Assembly (NCBI GenBank): GCA_903922605.1 | Contig: CAIXUG010000071.1 | Coordinates: 1 to 61,315, forward strand | DNA length: 61,315 nucleotides | DNA from: an uncultured Verrucomicrobiota bacterium | GTDB taxonomy: Bacteria; Verrucomicrobiota; Verrucomicrobiia; Limisphaerales; UBA9464 | Direction of reading: 5' to 3' | Shown: in pieces, positions 26,701 through 33,626 of the stretch | Layout: every line of letters begins with the position of its first letter | Position numbering within the stretch: position 1 is the stretch's first letter | Translations under genes and position numbers: made by a program | The notes under the pieces: model-generated | What the model saw: only the letters and a program-made list of their open reading frames with translations | The model's database searches: none | Told to the model about the DNA's origin: nothing

Positions 26701-27188
26701 AGGTTTTCCACCCGGGCAAGCAACAGGGCATCAGCGGTCACGCGACCCCGCCGGCCCGCCGCGAACCCGAGCCAGAGCCGCAGCCCGAGTGCCCGGAAAG
26801 CCAGCGCCGACAAGCCCGCAATCCACAGCTGGAACGGCCACCAGACCGCCTTCTCAGCCACCGGTTCTTCAGCGGCGGGAAAAAGTGTCGCCGACCCGGA
26901 CCCGCTTGCGCTTGACGGCACCAGGATTGCGGGCGGATCGGCCAGCGTGACCACCATCGGTCGTGGCTTGCGCGGCTGCGGCCACCAGCGCGCGATCTGC
27001 CCGCGGGCTCCACCGAGTTCGGCCAGCCACACCAGGGCGACACCCAGCAACACCGCCTGCCAGAGTGTGCCCCGCGCGCGGGGCGACGTGATGAACCGTT
27101 GCGCCACCGCCGCCAGCGCGACCAGCAGCAGTGCCTCCAACGCCAACCGGCCCAGCAACGGCAGCCAGAAGGAAAGGGTCGGGGTCAT
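23793..27188 (-). CDS. BlaR1-type M56 metallopeptidase fused to a secretin domain
   Basis: 1,131 residues. N-terminal third: transmembrane segments near 8-30, 41-58, 116-145 and 332-346, with the zinc motif H214-E-L-A-H218 and a downstream E255-x3-D259, as in BlaR1/MecR1 sensor peptidases. A Pro/Ala linker (about 370-460) follows. Then two similar 100-residue units (468-570 and 687-790), each ending RTGVIMVRAKTEDLDRIERA or its near copy, look like secretin N-domains, with a coiled-coil-like segment between them. Residues 860-1125 are a secretin core ending VPVLGDVPLLGRLFR and LYVFITAT. There is no penicillin-binding sensor domain. Its start overlaps the BlaI gene by 4 bp (ATGA). The peptidase probably clears BlaI; what the secretin part does is unknown. 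Confidence 0.9.
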   Translation of the reverse strand: MTPTLSFWLPLLGRLALEALLLVALAAVAQRFITSPRARGTLWQAVLLGVALVWLAELGGARGQIARWWPQPRKPRPMVVTLADPPAILVPSSASGSGSATLFPAAEEPVAEKAVWWPFQLWIAGLSALAFRALGLRLWLGFAAGRRGRVTADALLLARVENLRRRVGLRRVRVLTWPGLRSPIAFGTLRPTIALPADFAERFSPEAQDAMLAHELAHVAASDPFWLAIADVVLALAWWHPAVWWARRQLRAASEATADEASALVPGGRVALAESLVNFGRELAAPGWTRGLGVAGDGLKSQLARRVTALLRPTTEWRAVRPARLWMARGAALITTAIFMAVPWPGASGPTFAEVLLAATAASAQAASAAETPPAGLAPANSPGEPPPAPSAAPHQPVLVQHYSTSPAWPVAPLGATAGSLENPAHLSYEAAPTRSSSSGDHPGLALTPPPSVGFLPDADPKSPHQQYVETARQFRLQGEQIAAFSERIRKFMPADETNIQAALCGFFAANGVKFPEHGYDSSGKPVWQSQQSAIFFDDRTGVIMVRAKTEDLDRIERAIQMLNLPPAPAAQATPGNPEPEENSTVQARYQLALQAVKQADLEAVPIIAKYGKDSAEAAAATARYQRAKEKAQLLQAANDSFQRLEVLGKSYEPVQPKTTADRSGRNDLLAKLEGTTSETTNAASLYTRQFKFSGHQLAAFNEHIRQFLPAGETNFVRVGENGLTAAQFGARAFCVTNGVDMQMGLTLPTQQSNKAVFFNDRSGVLFVRATLEDLDRIERAIQTVDIPPAEADEIRAGQMKTLKASEARLAELRTRYHDRHPKVLEELASQAQIRASLRNMELNGRTAATNGVLTGASTNSRRQVVLETQFAEVTERSSDDLGLDWIFGLSPTNNPALQSGPATNLLTEPGSPHGQALKVDLLRTVGESATLTEVQFTALRKRLESRGGVDFLAAPRVITQSGREAQVSVGEEKTIVTDMQEQQATATNQAGIRYQTEKVTLGPKVDIIPVLEGAEMRLGIVATVTEFLGYDQPVASPAGKPAKAVKGVEPLPRMRVRALHADSVSKSGETVALRGPLVADTVLMKDKVPVLGDVPLLGRLFRSESRSTQRKRLYVFITATEVTAAGERVP

Positions 27189-27571
27189 TTGGTCCTCCGT
27201 TTCGCCTGCTGGATAAGTTTCTCCAGCTCGTCGAGCTCCTGGCGGCTCACCTCACGGGTTGTGAGCAGATGACTCACCGCATCGGTCAGACTGCCCTCGA
27301 AGAGCCGCTCGACCAGGTGTTGGCCAACGCTCCGGCTGACTTCCTCGGCGGCGACCTTGGCGCGGTACAGGAAGCTGCGTCCTTCCTCCCGATGCGTGAC
27401 CAGACCGCGCGCCTCCATCTTGCGCAGCATCGTGGCGATGGTCGTATGCGCCAAGTCGCGCTCCGGTTTCAGTTCGGCATGGACCTCGGCGACGGAGGCG
27501 TCGGGACGGGCCCAGAGCGACTGCAGGATTCGCAATTGCAGGTCACCGAGGCGATGGGAGGGGGATTTCAT
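27185..27571 (-). CDS. BlaI/MecI/CopY family repressor
   Basis: 128 residues. A winged helix (LGDLQLRILQSLWARPDASV, AHTTIATMLRKMEARGLVTH, EEGRSFLYRAKV) is followed by the C-terminal dimerisation helices (GQHLVERLFEGSLTDAVSHL). Family members sit as dimers on a TACA/TGTA palindrome and come off when the partner M56 peptidase cuts them. ATG 27571 is preferred; TTG 27581-27583 would add four residues. Translation is coupled to the M56-secretin gene by an ATGA overlap. A matching operator lies 25 bp upstream inside the promoter, so autoregulation is very likely. Confidence 0.95.
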   Translation of the reverse strand: MKSPSHRLGDLQLRILQSLWARPDASVAEVHAELKPERDLAHTTIATMLRKMEARGLVTHREEGRSFLYRAKVAAEEVSRSVGQHLVERLFEGSLTDAVSHLLTTREVSRQELDELEKLIQQAKRRTK

Positions 27572-27592
27572 TTTCGGGAACAACGACCAAGG

Positions 27593-27621
27593 TAATACTA
27601 CCTTGGTAGTTTTAAAGTCAA
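27593..27621 (-). promoter_or_regulatory. BlaI-type operator inside the promoter of the BlaI/M56-secretin operon
   Basis: On the minus strand TTGACT (27616-27621) and GTATTA (27593-27598) are 17 bp apart, a good sigma-70-type promoter. Between them, on the plus strand, lies the dyad TACTAC-CTTG-GTAGTT (27596-27611), very close to the known mec/bla operator TACTAC-ATAT-GTAGTA. A second overlapping perfect dyad CCAAGGTA-ATAC-TACCTTGG spans 27587-27606. A repressor bound here would block both promoter boxes. Confidence 0.8.
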
Positions 27622-27685
27622 GCCCAACATCAGGTGTGAAACCTGCCCTGCGGGGAATTAGGTCGAAACTGCTTACCGCCTGACC

Positions 27686-29491
27686 TCAGCGGCGCACGAG
27701 GGTGTTCGCGGAAGTGTCGGCAGAAGTGGAAGTAGTGCTCGTGGCGGAGGAGGTCTTCGCCGGTTCGGGATCATCCGCCACATCGAGGAAGCCGATGAAC
27801 ATCTCGTCCCACGACTGGAGCCCGAAATGGACGCGCTTGGTCGGCTCGGGATTGGCCGGGTTGCCGGGCGAATTGTCGAATCCACCGGTGACCACCAGCC
27901 ACGCGCCCGCAGGCACATGGCGCGGCTGGGCGAGGTGATAGACGGTCTGCCAGTTGAAGTCGTAGCGGGGCACATTCAGCAGCGTCTCGCGCTTGCCATC
28001 CGGTTGCAGGAGGTCGAAGCGCATCCATTTTCCCCGCAGGTGCATGTGCGGCATGAGGGTGTAAATGGTGGCGGGTTTCTTGAAGCCGTAGATGGCGGCA
28101 TCACGCGACTCGTCCGCGCCCGGCGAAATGTTGAGGTCATCCTGCAAAGCCGCATGGGTGAAAAGCACGCGCTCCGGCTTCTCGGGCAGCAGATAGAAGG
28201 CAACCTCCGTCTGGTCGGTCTGCGGGGTACCCATGGTCGTGTAATGCATCTCCAGGTCGAGCTTCGCACCGTGCGGAATGAACTTGCCCGTGCCCGCAGG
28301 AAACCGGGTCAGTGACATGCCCGGAGCCCAGCCGACAATGTTGATACCCCGGCCCGAGCCGTCGTCGGGACCGCCCTTCCACTTGGCCCGGACGATCACA
28401 TGGTGCACGACGCGCCGGTTGCCCGGCTTCACGTCGAGCGCCGCGAGCCACAGGTCGTTGGTCGTGGGCAGCTCGACGGTGATGTGCCGGTAATCGAGCA
28501 CGCCGGTGGCGGGAACCGACTCGGGCTGCGGCAGCTTGACGACGAAGTCCGGTTTGCCGAGCGACCAGTCCGGCAGCGTGGGCAGCGGTTCCGCGAGCGG
28601 GTCGGGACCATCACCGCGTGGCGCGCCGGCGGCCACCCAGCGGATGAGCGTCTGCGTCTCCTCGGCGGTCATGGAACGTTCGTTAGCCCAGTGGCCGTAG
28701 GTGGGATCGGCGTGCCACGGCGTCATCTGGCCGGTCAGCAGCACCTCCTCGATCATCGCGGCGTAGTTGCTCACCTTCGCATGGCTGCTCATCGGCCAGG
28801 GCCCGATGCCGCCCTCGCGGTGGCACTCGACGCACTTCTGTTGCAGCAGCGGCGCGACATGCTTGGCATAGGAGACCTGCCCCTGTTCGTCGCCGACATG
28901 CGCAAAGGCGATGCGGCAGCCATGCGCCTGGGAGCGGGCGGTGGTGACCGCCTGGCCGGCGAGAAATTCCGTCAGCGCCGTTTCCAGAAATTTCGTCTGC
29001 GGGTCCTTGCGCTGCGCGCCTTCGCTGAGCTGGTCGTCAATCGCGCCCTGGTACAGCACCTTCCAGTCGTCCGTGCGGATGGCGACCGTCTCGGCCGTGC
29101 GCTCCACACCGAGCGCCAGCGCCACGCCCTGCTTGGGATCGCGCAGGTAGGTGAGCGGCGACATGTCGAACTCGGTGAATTCCTTGATGCATTCGGTCAG
29201 CGAATCGTCCGCATAGGTGTTCACGATCCAAAACGTCACGTCCTTGCCAAAATGTCCCCGCAGTTCCTGCAGCTTCTCCACGCTCTGCCGCGCGACCGGG
29301 CAGCCATTCCCCGTGAAAAACAGCACCACCGCCTTGCCCTCGGCCCGGTGCAGCTCGTGGTTGCGGCCGCGCAGGTCGAGCAGGTTGAAGTTCGGCACTT
29401 CCTGCGATTTCGCTGTGGCAGCGAAACCCGCCAGCAGCGCGCCGGTGAAGGCGACGATGCGGCAGAGGGCATTGAAACGGAACGGGGTCAT
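27686..29491 (-). CDS. Secreted redoxin - cytochrome c - copper monooxygenase-like fusion
   Basis: 601 residues. After a signal peptide (FNALCRIVAFTGALLAGFAA, cleavage near KSQ-E), a thioredoxin-fold redoxin domain (NFNLLDLRGRNHELHRAEGK, FFTGNGCPVAR with one Cys, about 30-190) is followed by a heme-c motif CVECH (about 220) in a short cytochrome-like region. The C-terminal part resembles the type II copper, ascorbate-dependent monooxygenase (PHM) fold: RRVVHHVIVRAKW with a His pair, LDLEMHYTTMG, and MPHMHLRGKWMRF with H-x-H. The product sits in the periplasm or outside. The substrate is unknown. ATG 29491 is chosen for the signal peptide; the frame is open to 29560. It diverges from the LytS-type kinase. 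Confidence 0.82.
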   Translation of the reverse strand: MTPFRFNALCRIVAFTGALLAGFAATAKSQEVPNFNLLDLRGRNHELHRAEGKAVVLFFTGNGCPVARQSVEKLQELRGHFGKDVTFWIVNTYADDSLTECIKEFTEFDMSPLTYLRDPKQGVALALGVERTAETVAIRTDDWKVLYQGAIDDQLSEGAQRKDPQTKFLETALTEFLAGQAVTTARSQAHGCRIAFAHVGDEQGQVSYAKHVAPLLQQKCVECHREGGIGPWPMSSHAKVSNYAAMIEEVLLTGQMTPWHADPTYGHWANERSMTAEETQTLIRWVAAGAPRGDGPDPLAEPLPTLPDWSLGKPDFVVKLPQPESVPATGVLDYRHITVELPTTNDLWLAALDVKPGNRRVVHHVIVRAKWKGGPDDGSGRGINIVGWAPGMSLTRFPAGTGKFIPHGAKLDLEMHYTTMGTPQTDQTEVAFYLLPEKPERVLFTHAALQDDLNISPGADESRDAAIYGFKKPATIYTLMPHMHLRGKWMRFDLLQPDGKRETLLNVPRYDFNWQTVYHLAQPRHVPAGAWLVVTGGFDNSPGNPANPEPTKRVHFGLQSWDEMFIGFLDVADDPEPAKTSSATSTTSTSADTSANTLVRR

Positions 29492-29670
29492 GCAATGAGG
29501 AGGCGTGATTTTCAGCAACCGATCGCCACTTACGACGCTGCGCATAGCAAAACGGTTCATCCTTTTGCGGGCAACTCCTTGTTTCTACCACTAAAGGCGT
29601 ATCTGCTCCGCGATTGACGGTGCTCGTGACCGCGGTCCAGCGTGGCCCACCGCCCGTTCCTCCGATGGTG

Positions 29671-29676
29671 TATAGT
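29671..29676 (+). promoter_or_regulatory. Possible -10 box of the sensor kinase gene
   Basis: TATAGT lies 6 bases before ATG 29683, in the same position and nearly the same surroundings (TATAGT-n-CGCC-GC-ATG) as before the holin-like gene. No good -35 box was found 16-18 bp upstream. If real, the mRNA would be leaderless. Confidence 0.3.
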
Positions 29677-29682
29677 CGCCGC

Positions 29683-30819
29683 ATGAACTCGCCCGACATC
29701 TCCCCTTCCCGCTGGCGCGGACGGGCCGCCCGCTTCGGGCTGTGGACGCTGCTCGGGGTGTTCTTCGGGCTGAAGCTGTACTTCGACTCCGCGCCCTTCG
29801 GCGGAAATCTGCGGCTGACGAAGGCGCTCTGGTGGCACCTGATGGAATGGTATGCGTGGGCGGTGTGCTCGCCGGCGATCTTCTGGATCTGCCGCACGTT
29901 CCAGCACTGGAGCCGGCCGCGCTACCTGTTTGTGCATTTCGGCGGCGCGCTCGTGCTGTCCACCGTGCAGGTCGCCATCTGCTCCGTCGGGGCGCTCGTG
30001 GAATCCTGGGTGAAAGGCTGGCCGAACACGACGGTGGGCGAGCCGTTTTCGTGGCTGACCGCCTTCCAGTACTCGCTCATCAACCACCTGCTCTTCGATC
30101 TCTTCACGTATGCCATCATTGTCGGGGCGTGGCATCTGGCCGACTACCAGCAGAAGTTTCGCGAGCGCGAGCTGCGGGCGGCCGAACTCGAGGCCAGCCT
30201 GAACCGGGCGCAGTTGCAGGCGCTGCGGGCGCAGCTCCAGCCGCACTTTCTCTTCAACACGCTCAACACGATCGCCGAACTGGTGCACCGGTCACCGGCG
30301 AAAGCGGAAAGCATGGTGGTGGGCCTGGGCGAACTCCTTCGCATCACGCTGCGGCATTCCGCCGAACAGGAGGTTTCGCTGGCCCAGGAACTCGAATTCC
30401 TCCGCGCGTATCTCGAGATCGAGCAGGTGCGGCTGGGTGACCGGCTTACGGTGAAATTCGAGGTCGCGGCCGACACCCTGCCTGCTCGCGTGCCCAACCT
30501 CATTCTCCAGCCGCTCGTCGAGAACGCCATCCGCCATGGCATCGCACCCCGCAAGGCCAGGGGAGAAGTGTGTCTCCGCTCCCGGCGTGAAAACGGCACG
30601 CTGCACCTGGAAGTGCGCGATAACGGGCCAGGACTCACTGGGGCGCCAGACGCCGGCGGCAGCGGCATCGGCCTGACCAACACACGCGCCCGCCTGCAAC
30701 GGCTCTATGGACAGCACCAGCGCCTGGAGCTGTTCAACGACCACGGGCTGGTGGTGTCCCTGGAACTGCCCTTCACCGATGCCGGCACGCCGGCGCTGGA
30801 CGGCCATTCATCCCCATGA
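29683..30819 (+). CDS. LytS/YehU-type sensor histidine kinase
   Basis: 378 residues with four hydrophobic segments in the first 150 (for example FGLWTLLGVFFGLKLYF and FDLFTYAIIVGAWHL), a short coiled coil (FRERELRAAELEASLNRAQL) and then the His_kinase domain of PF06580 type: LRAQLQPHFLFNTLNTI with His188 as the phosphorylation site. The ATP-binding domain has LQPLVENAIRHGI (N box) and VRDNGPGL (G1). There is no separate periplasmic sensor domain, so the signal is probably sensed in the membrane. It overlaps the LytTR regulator by 4 bp (ATGA), a classical pair. Confidence 0.93.
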   Translation: MNSPDISPSRWRGRAARFGLWTLLGVFFGLKLYFDSAPFGGNLRLTKALWWHLMEWYAWAVCSPAIFWICRTFQHWSRPRYLFVHFGGALVLSTVQVAICSVGALVESWVKGWPNTTVGEPFSWLTAFQYSLINHLLFDLFTYAIIVGAWHLADYQQKFRERELRAAELEASLNRAQLQALRAQLQPHFLFNTLNTIAELVHRSPAKAESMVVGLGELLRITLRHSAEQEVSLAQELEFLRAYLEIEQVRLGDRLTVKFEVAADTLPARVPNLILQPLVENAIRHGIAPRKARGEVCLRSRRENGTLHLEVRDNGPGLTGAPDAGGSGIGLTNTRARLQRLYGQHQRLELFNDHGLVVSLELPFTDAGTPALDGHSSP

Positions 30820-31580
30820 AAATACGCGTGCTCATTGTGGATGACGAACCGGTGGCGCGGCAGCGCGTGCGCCGATTTCTCAAGGGGGAAACCGACGTCG
30901 AGGTGATTGGCGAATGTGGTGACGGCGAATCCGCCATCACGGAAATCACGCGGCAACGGCCCGACCTCGTGTTCCTCGACGTGCAGATGCCAGAGCTCGA
31001 CGGCTTCCAGGTCGTCGCGGCCATCGGGCCTGCCCAGATGCCCGGCGTGATCTTCGTGACCGCGCACGATGAGTTTGCGCTGAAGGCCTTCGAGGCGGAG
31101 GCGATCGGGTACCTGCTCAAACCGGTCGGGGAGGCAAGGTTCCGCGCCGCGCTGCAACGGGCGCGGACCTTTCTCGCGGGCCACCCCGGCGCGGATTGGC
31201 CGCATCAGCTCGCCGGCCTGCTCGCGCGGCTGCCGGCGAAACCGCCAGCCCCGCCGTTCGCGGTTCGCACCGATGGCCGCATCGTGCTGGTGCCCCCGGC
31301 GGAGATCGACTGGATCGAGGCGGAGGGCGACTACGTGCGCATCCATGCCGGGGCCGAAACCCATCTGTTGCGGGCGCACATGCATGAGCTGGAAACGCGC
31401 CTCGGTCCCGAGCAGTTCTTCCGGATCCACCGCTCGACGCTCGTGAATCTCGAGGCCGTGAAGGAGGTCCGTCCGGTGCATGAGGGCGAATCCGTGGTCG
31501 TGCTCAGGAGCGGCCGTCGGCTCACCGCCAGCCGCACGGGCGGCCGGCAGTTACAGGAACGGCTCGCCGCGCTGGGCTGA
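30816..31580 (+). CDS. LytTR-type response regulator
   Basis: 254 residues. Receiver domain 1-120 with DD9-10, phospho-acceptor D55 (LVFLDVQMPELDGF), T83 region and K (LLKPVGEA). The LytTR DNA-binding domain covers about 148-252 (FAVRTDGRIVLVPPAEIDWI, EGDYVRIHAGAETHLLR, FFRIHRSTLVNLEAVKEVRP). It is translationally coupled to the kinase upstream. Its own DNA sites are probably those found directly after its stop codon, which makes the secreted FG-GAP protein its likely target. Confidence 0.95.
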   Translation: MKIRVLIVDDEPVARQRVRRFLKGETDVEVIGECGDGESAITEITRQRPDLVFLDVQMPELDGFQVVAAIGPAQMPGVIFVTAHDEFALKAFEAEAIGYLLKPVGEARFRAALQRARTFLAGHPGADWPHQLAGLLARLPAKPPAPPFAVRTDGRIVLVPPAEIDWIEAEGDYVRIHAGAETHLLRAHMHELETRLGPEQFFRIHRSTLVNLEAVKEVRPVHEGESVVVLRSGRRLTASRTGGRQLQERLAALG

Positions 31581-31583
31581 GCC

Positions 31584-31634
31584 CCCGTTCGTCGCGTCGG
31601 GCGAACCGTTCATCGCCCGGGTGACACCGTTCGT
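31584..31634 (+). promoter_or_regulatory. Three LytTR-type binding repeats at exact 21-bp period
   Basis: CCCGTTCGT (31584), ACCGTTCAT (31605) and ACCGTTCGT (31626) are each 9 bp with exactly 12 bp between them. The second and third fit the LytTR consensus (W-M-M-GTT-N-R-K type) at every position; the first misses only base 1. A possible promoter follows (TTCTCA 31645, 16 bp, TTAGAT 31667). The place directly downstream of the LytTR gene and upstream of a secreted protein is what an activator site should have. Confidence 0.7.
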
Positions 31635-31670
31635 CGCAAACCCGTTCTCAAGCCCGCAACCGGCGCTTAG

Positions 31671-33593
31671 ATGGGTCACGTGAAGACCCCTACGTTCCAA
31701 TTCTGCGCCCAACTCTGCGGCCTGCTATTGCTGGCTGGCCAGGCCGGCGCGGATACCGCACCGACGATCACGAAACAGCCCGTCGATGCCTCCGTCAGCC
31801 TCGGGGCCAAGGTTGTCTTCACCGCCACCACGACGGGCAGTCCGGCGCCCACCTTCCAGTGGCAGTTCCGAGCGATGGATCTGCCTGCCGCCACCAACCG
31901 GACCCTGACGCTCACCAACATCCAGCTCACGCAGGCGGGCGAATACCAGCTCGTGGCGGCCAACACCGCCGGCGCGATCACCAGCCGGGTGACGCGGCTC
32001 GACGTGGATCCCATGTTCACGCAGATCGCCGCGCCGCTCTTCAACATTGCCGGCGGCTCGTCCGGCGCGAGCTGGACGGACGTGAACAATGACGGGTGGC
32101 TGGACCTGTTCATCGTCGGCAAGTTTTCCGGCGGCACGGTCCTTTGCACGAACCGGGGCGACGGCACGTTCGGCAAGGCGACCGGCACGGGTATTGCCGC
32201 CTCCGGCATCGGTGGCGCCTCGTGGGGCGATTACGACAACGATGGCTGGCCCGATCTCTTCGTCGCGGGTGACAACGCGCTGTATCACAACCAGCACAAC
32301 GGCACGTTCAAGAAATCCGTGCTCAACGTGGGCAGCACCTACTGCCTCGGCTGGGCGGATGTGGACGGGGACGGCTTCCTCGACCTGTTCGCGGGCAACT
32401 ACTACACCGGCGGCACCGGGGTGTTTTTGCGAAACAACGGCGCGGGCGCACTCACCAAGGTGACGACCAATGCCCTGGTGCGCGGCGCCGGCAACCTCCA
32501 GGGCATCTCGTGGGCGGACTATGACAACGACGGGCGCCCGGACCTGTTTATCGCGGTCACCAGCGGAGAGAAGTGCCAGCTCTACCACAACGACGGCGGC
32601 GGCAACTTCACCCGGGTCATGGAGCAGCCGCCAGTCCTGACCGCCGGCAATTTCGCTTGCGGCGCCTGGGGTGACTACGACAACGACGGCCGGCCCGATC
32701 TCTTCGTTTGCGGTTACAACCAGAAGCATCTCCTCTTCCACAACGAGGGGAATGGGGTGTTCACCACCGTGACCAATGCCGGCCCGATCATCACCGACGC
32801 CGGGGACGACCAAAGCGCCGGCTGGGCCGATTATGACAATGACGGCTGGCTCGACCTCTTCGTTTGCAGCGGCGGCCCGACGCACGGGCTGAAAGATTTC
32901 CTCTACCACAACAACGGGGATGGCACCTTCACGAAGATCACCACCGGCAGCCTGGCCAATGACACTGGCGAGGGCGCGGCCGCCGCCTGGGGCGACTACG
33001 ACCGCGACGGGTTTCCCGACCTGTTCGTGACCAATTTCCAGAACCTCGCCGACGGCGACAAGAGCAACTACCTCTACCATAACAGCGGCAACACGAACTC
33101 CTGGTTGACGGTCCGTTGCCTCGGCCGGGTCTCGAATACCAGCGGCATCGGCGCCAAGGTGCGGGTCAGGGCCCGCATCGGGGGGCGCGAGGTGTGGCAG
33201 CTCCGCGAGATTTCCGGTGGCGGAGCCTACCTCAGCCAGCACAGCCCGGAAGCGATGTTTGGCCTCGGGGACGCGACCCAGATTGAAACCATCCGCATCG
33301 AATGGCCGTCGGGCACGGTGCAGGAGCTGACCGGGATCGCCCCACGGCAGTTTCTGACCGTTCGCGAACCGGCCCGGCTGCGGGCCCGCAGCTTCAGCGG
33401 GGACGATTTTCAGGTCGAGCTGGTGGGCGGTCCGGCGGCGTATTTCCTCGAGACCTCCGGGGATCTTCAAACGTGGGACCGTCCCTCACCGACGCCGGTC
33501 GTTTCCGGCGTTCTGCACTTCGCCGCCCCGGCAAATCCGGCCAACTCCGCGCATTGGCTCCGGGTCGTCGAGGCGGACGCCGGCACGCCCTGA
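31671..33593 (+). CDS. Secreted FG-GAP/VCBS protein with Ig-like and ASPIC/UnbV domains, paralogue 1
   Basis: 640 residues. Signal peptide (FCAQLCGLLLLAGQAGA), an Ig-like domain about 27-108 (ITKQPVDASVSLGAKVVFTA ... AGEYQLVAANTAG), then seven or so FG-GAP/VCBS repeats of the type SWGDYDNDGWPDLFVAGDNA with the D-x-D-x-D-G calcium loop (110-460), and an ASPIC/UnbV domain (GIGAKVRVRARIGGREVWQL, IRIEWPSGTVQELTGI) followed by a short beta tail. Such proteins are extracellular beta-propellers that bind calcium and probably glycans or surfaces. GTG 31680 (MKTPTFQF) is an equally good start and would sit right at the predicted transcript start. It lies 37 bp after the LytTR repeats. Confidence 0.9.
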   Translation: MGHVKTPTFQFCAQLCGLLLLAGQAGADTAPTITKQPVDASVSLGAKVVFTATTTGSPAPTFQWQFRAMDLPAATNRTLTLTNIQLTQAGEYQLVAANTAGAITSRVTRLDVDPMFTQIAAPLFNIAGGSSGASWTDVNNDGWLDLFIVGKFSGGTVLCTNRGDGTFGKATGTGIAASGIGGASWGDYDNDGWPDLFVAGDNALYHNQHNGTFKKSVLNVGSTYCLGWADVDGDGFLDLFAGNYYTGGTGVFLRNNGAGALTKVTTNALVRGAGNLQGISWADYDNDGRPDLFIAVTSGEKCQLYHNDGGGNFTRVMEQPPVLTAGNFACGAWGDYDNDGRPDLFVCGYNQKHLLFHNEGNGVFTTVTNAGPIITDAGDDQSAGWADYDNDGWLDLFVCSGGPTHGLKDFLYHNNGDGTFTKITTGSLANDTGEGAAAAWGDYDRDGFPDLFVTNFQNLADGDKSNYLYHNSGNTNSWLTVRCLGRVSNTSGIGAKVRVRARIGGREVWQLREISGGGAYLSQHSPEAMFGLGDATQIETIRIEWPSGTVQELTGIAPRQFLTVREPARLRARSFSGDDFQVELVGGPAAYFLETSGDLQTWDRPSPTPVVSGVLHFAAPANPANSAHWLRVVEADAGTP

Positions 33594-33626
33594 TCCCTGG
33601 CCCGCCCGTCGAACCCCCAGCTTTCC

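Noticed and set aside
31725-33470. 581-codon open frame antisense to the first FG-GAP gene
   Set aside because: The repeats give periodic codons that keep the other strand open; its product (Val/Arg/Glu-rich, repeated) has no family resemblance. The same holds for 33486-35534.
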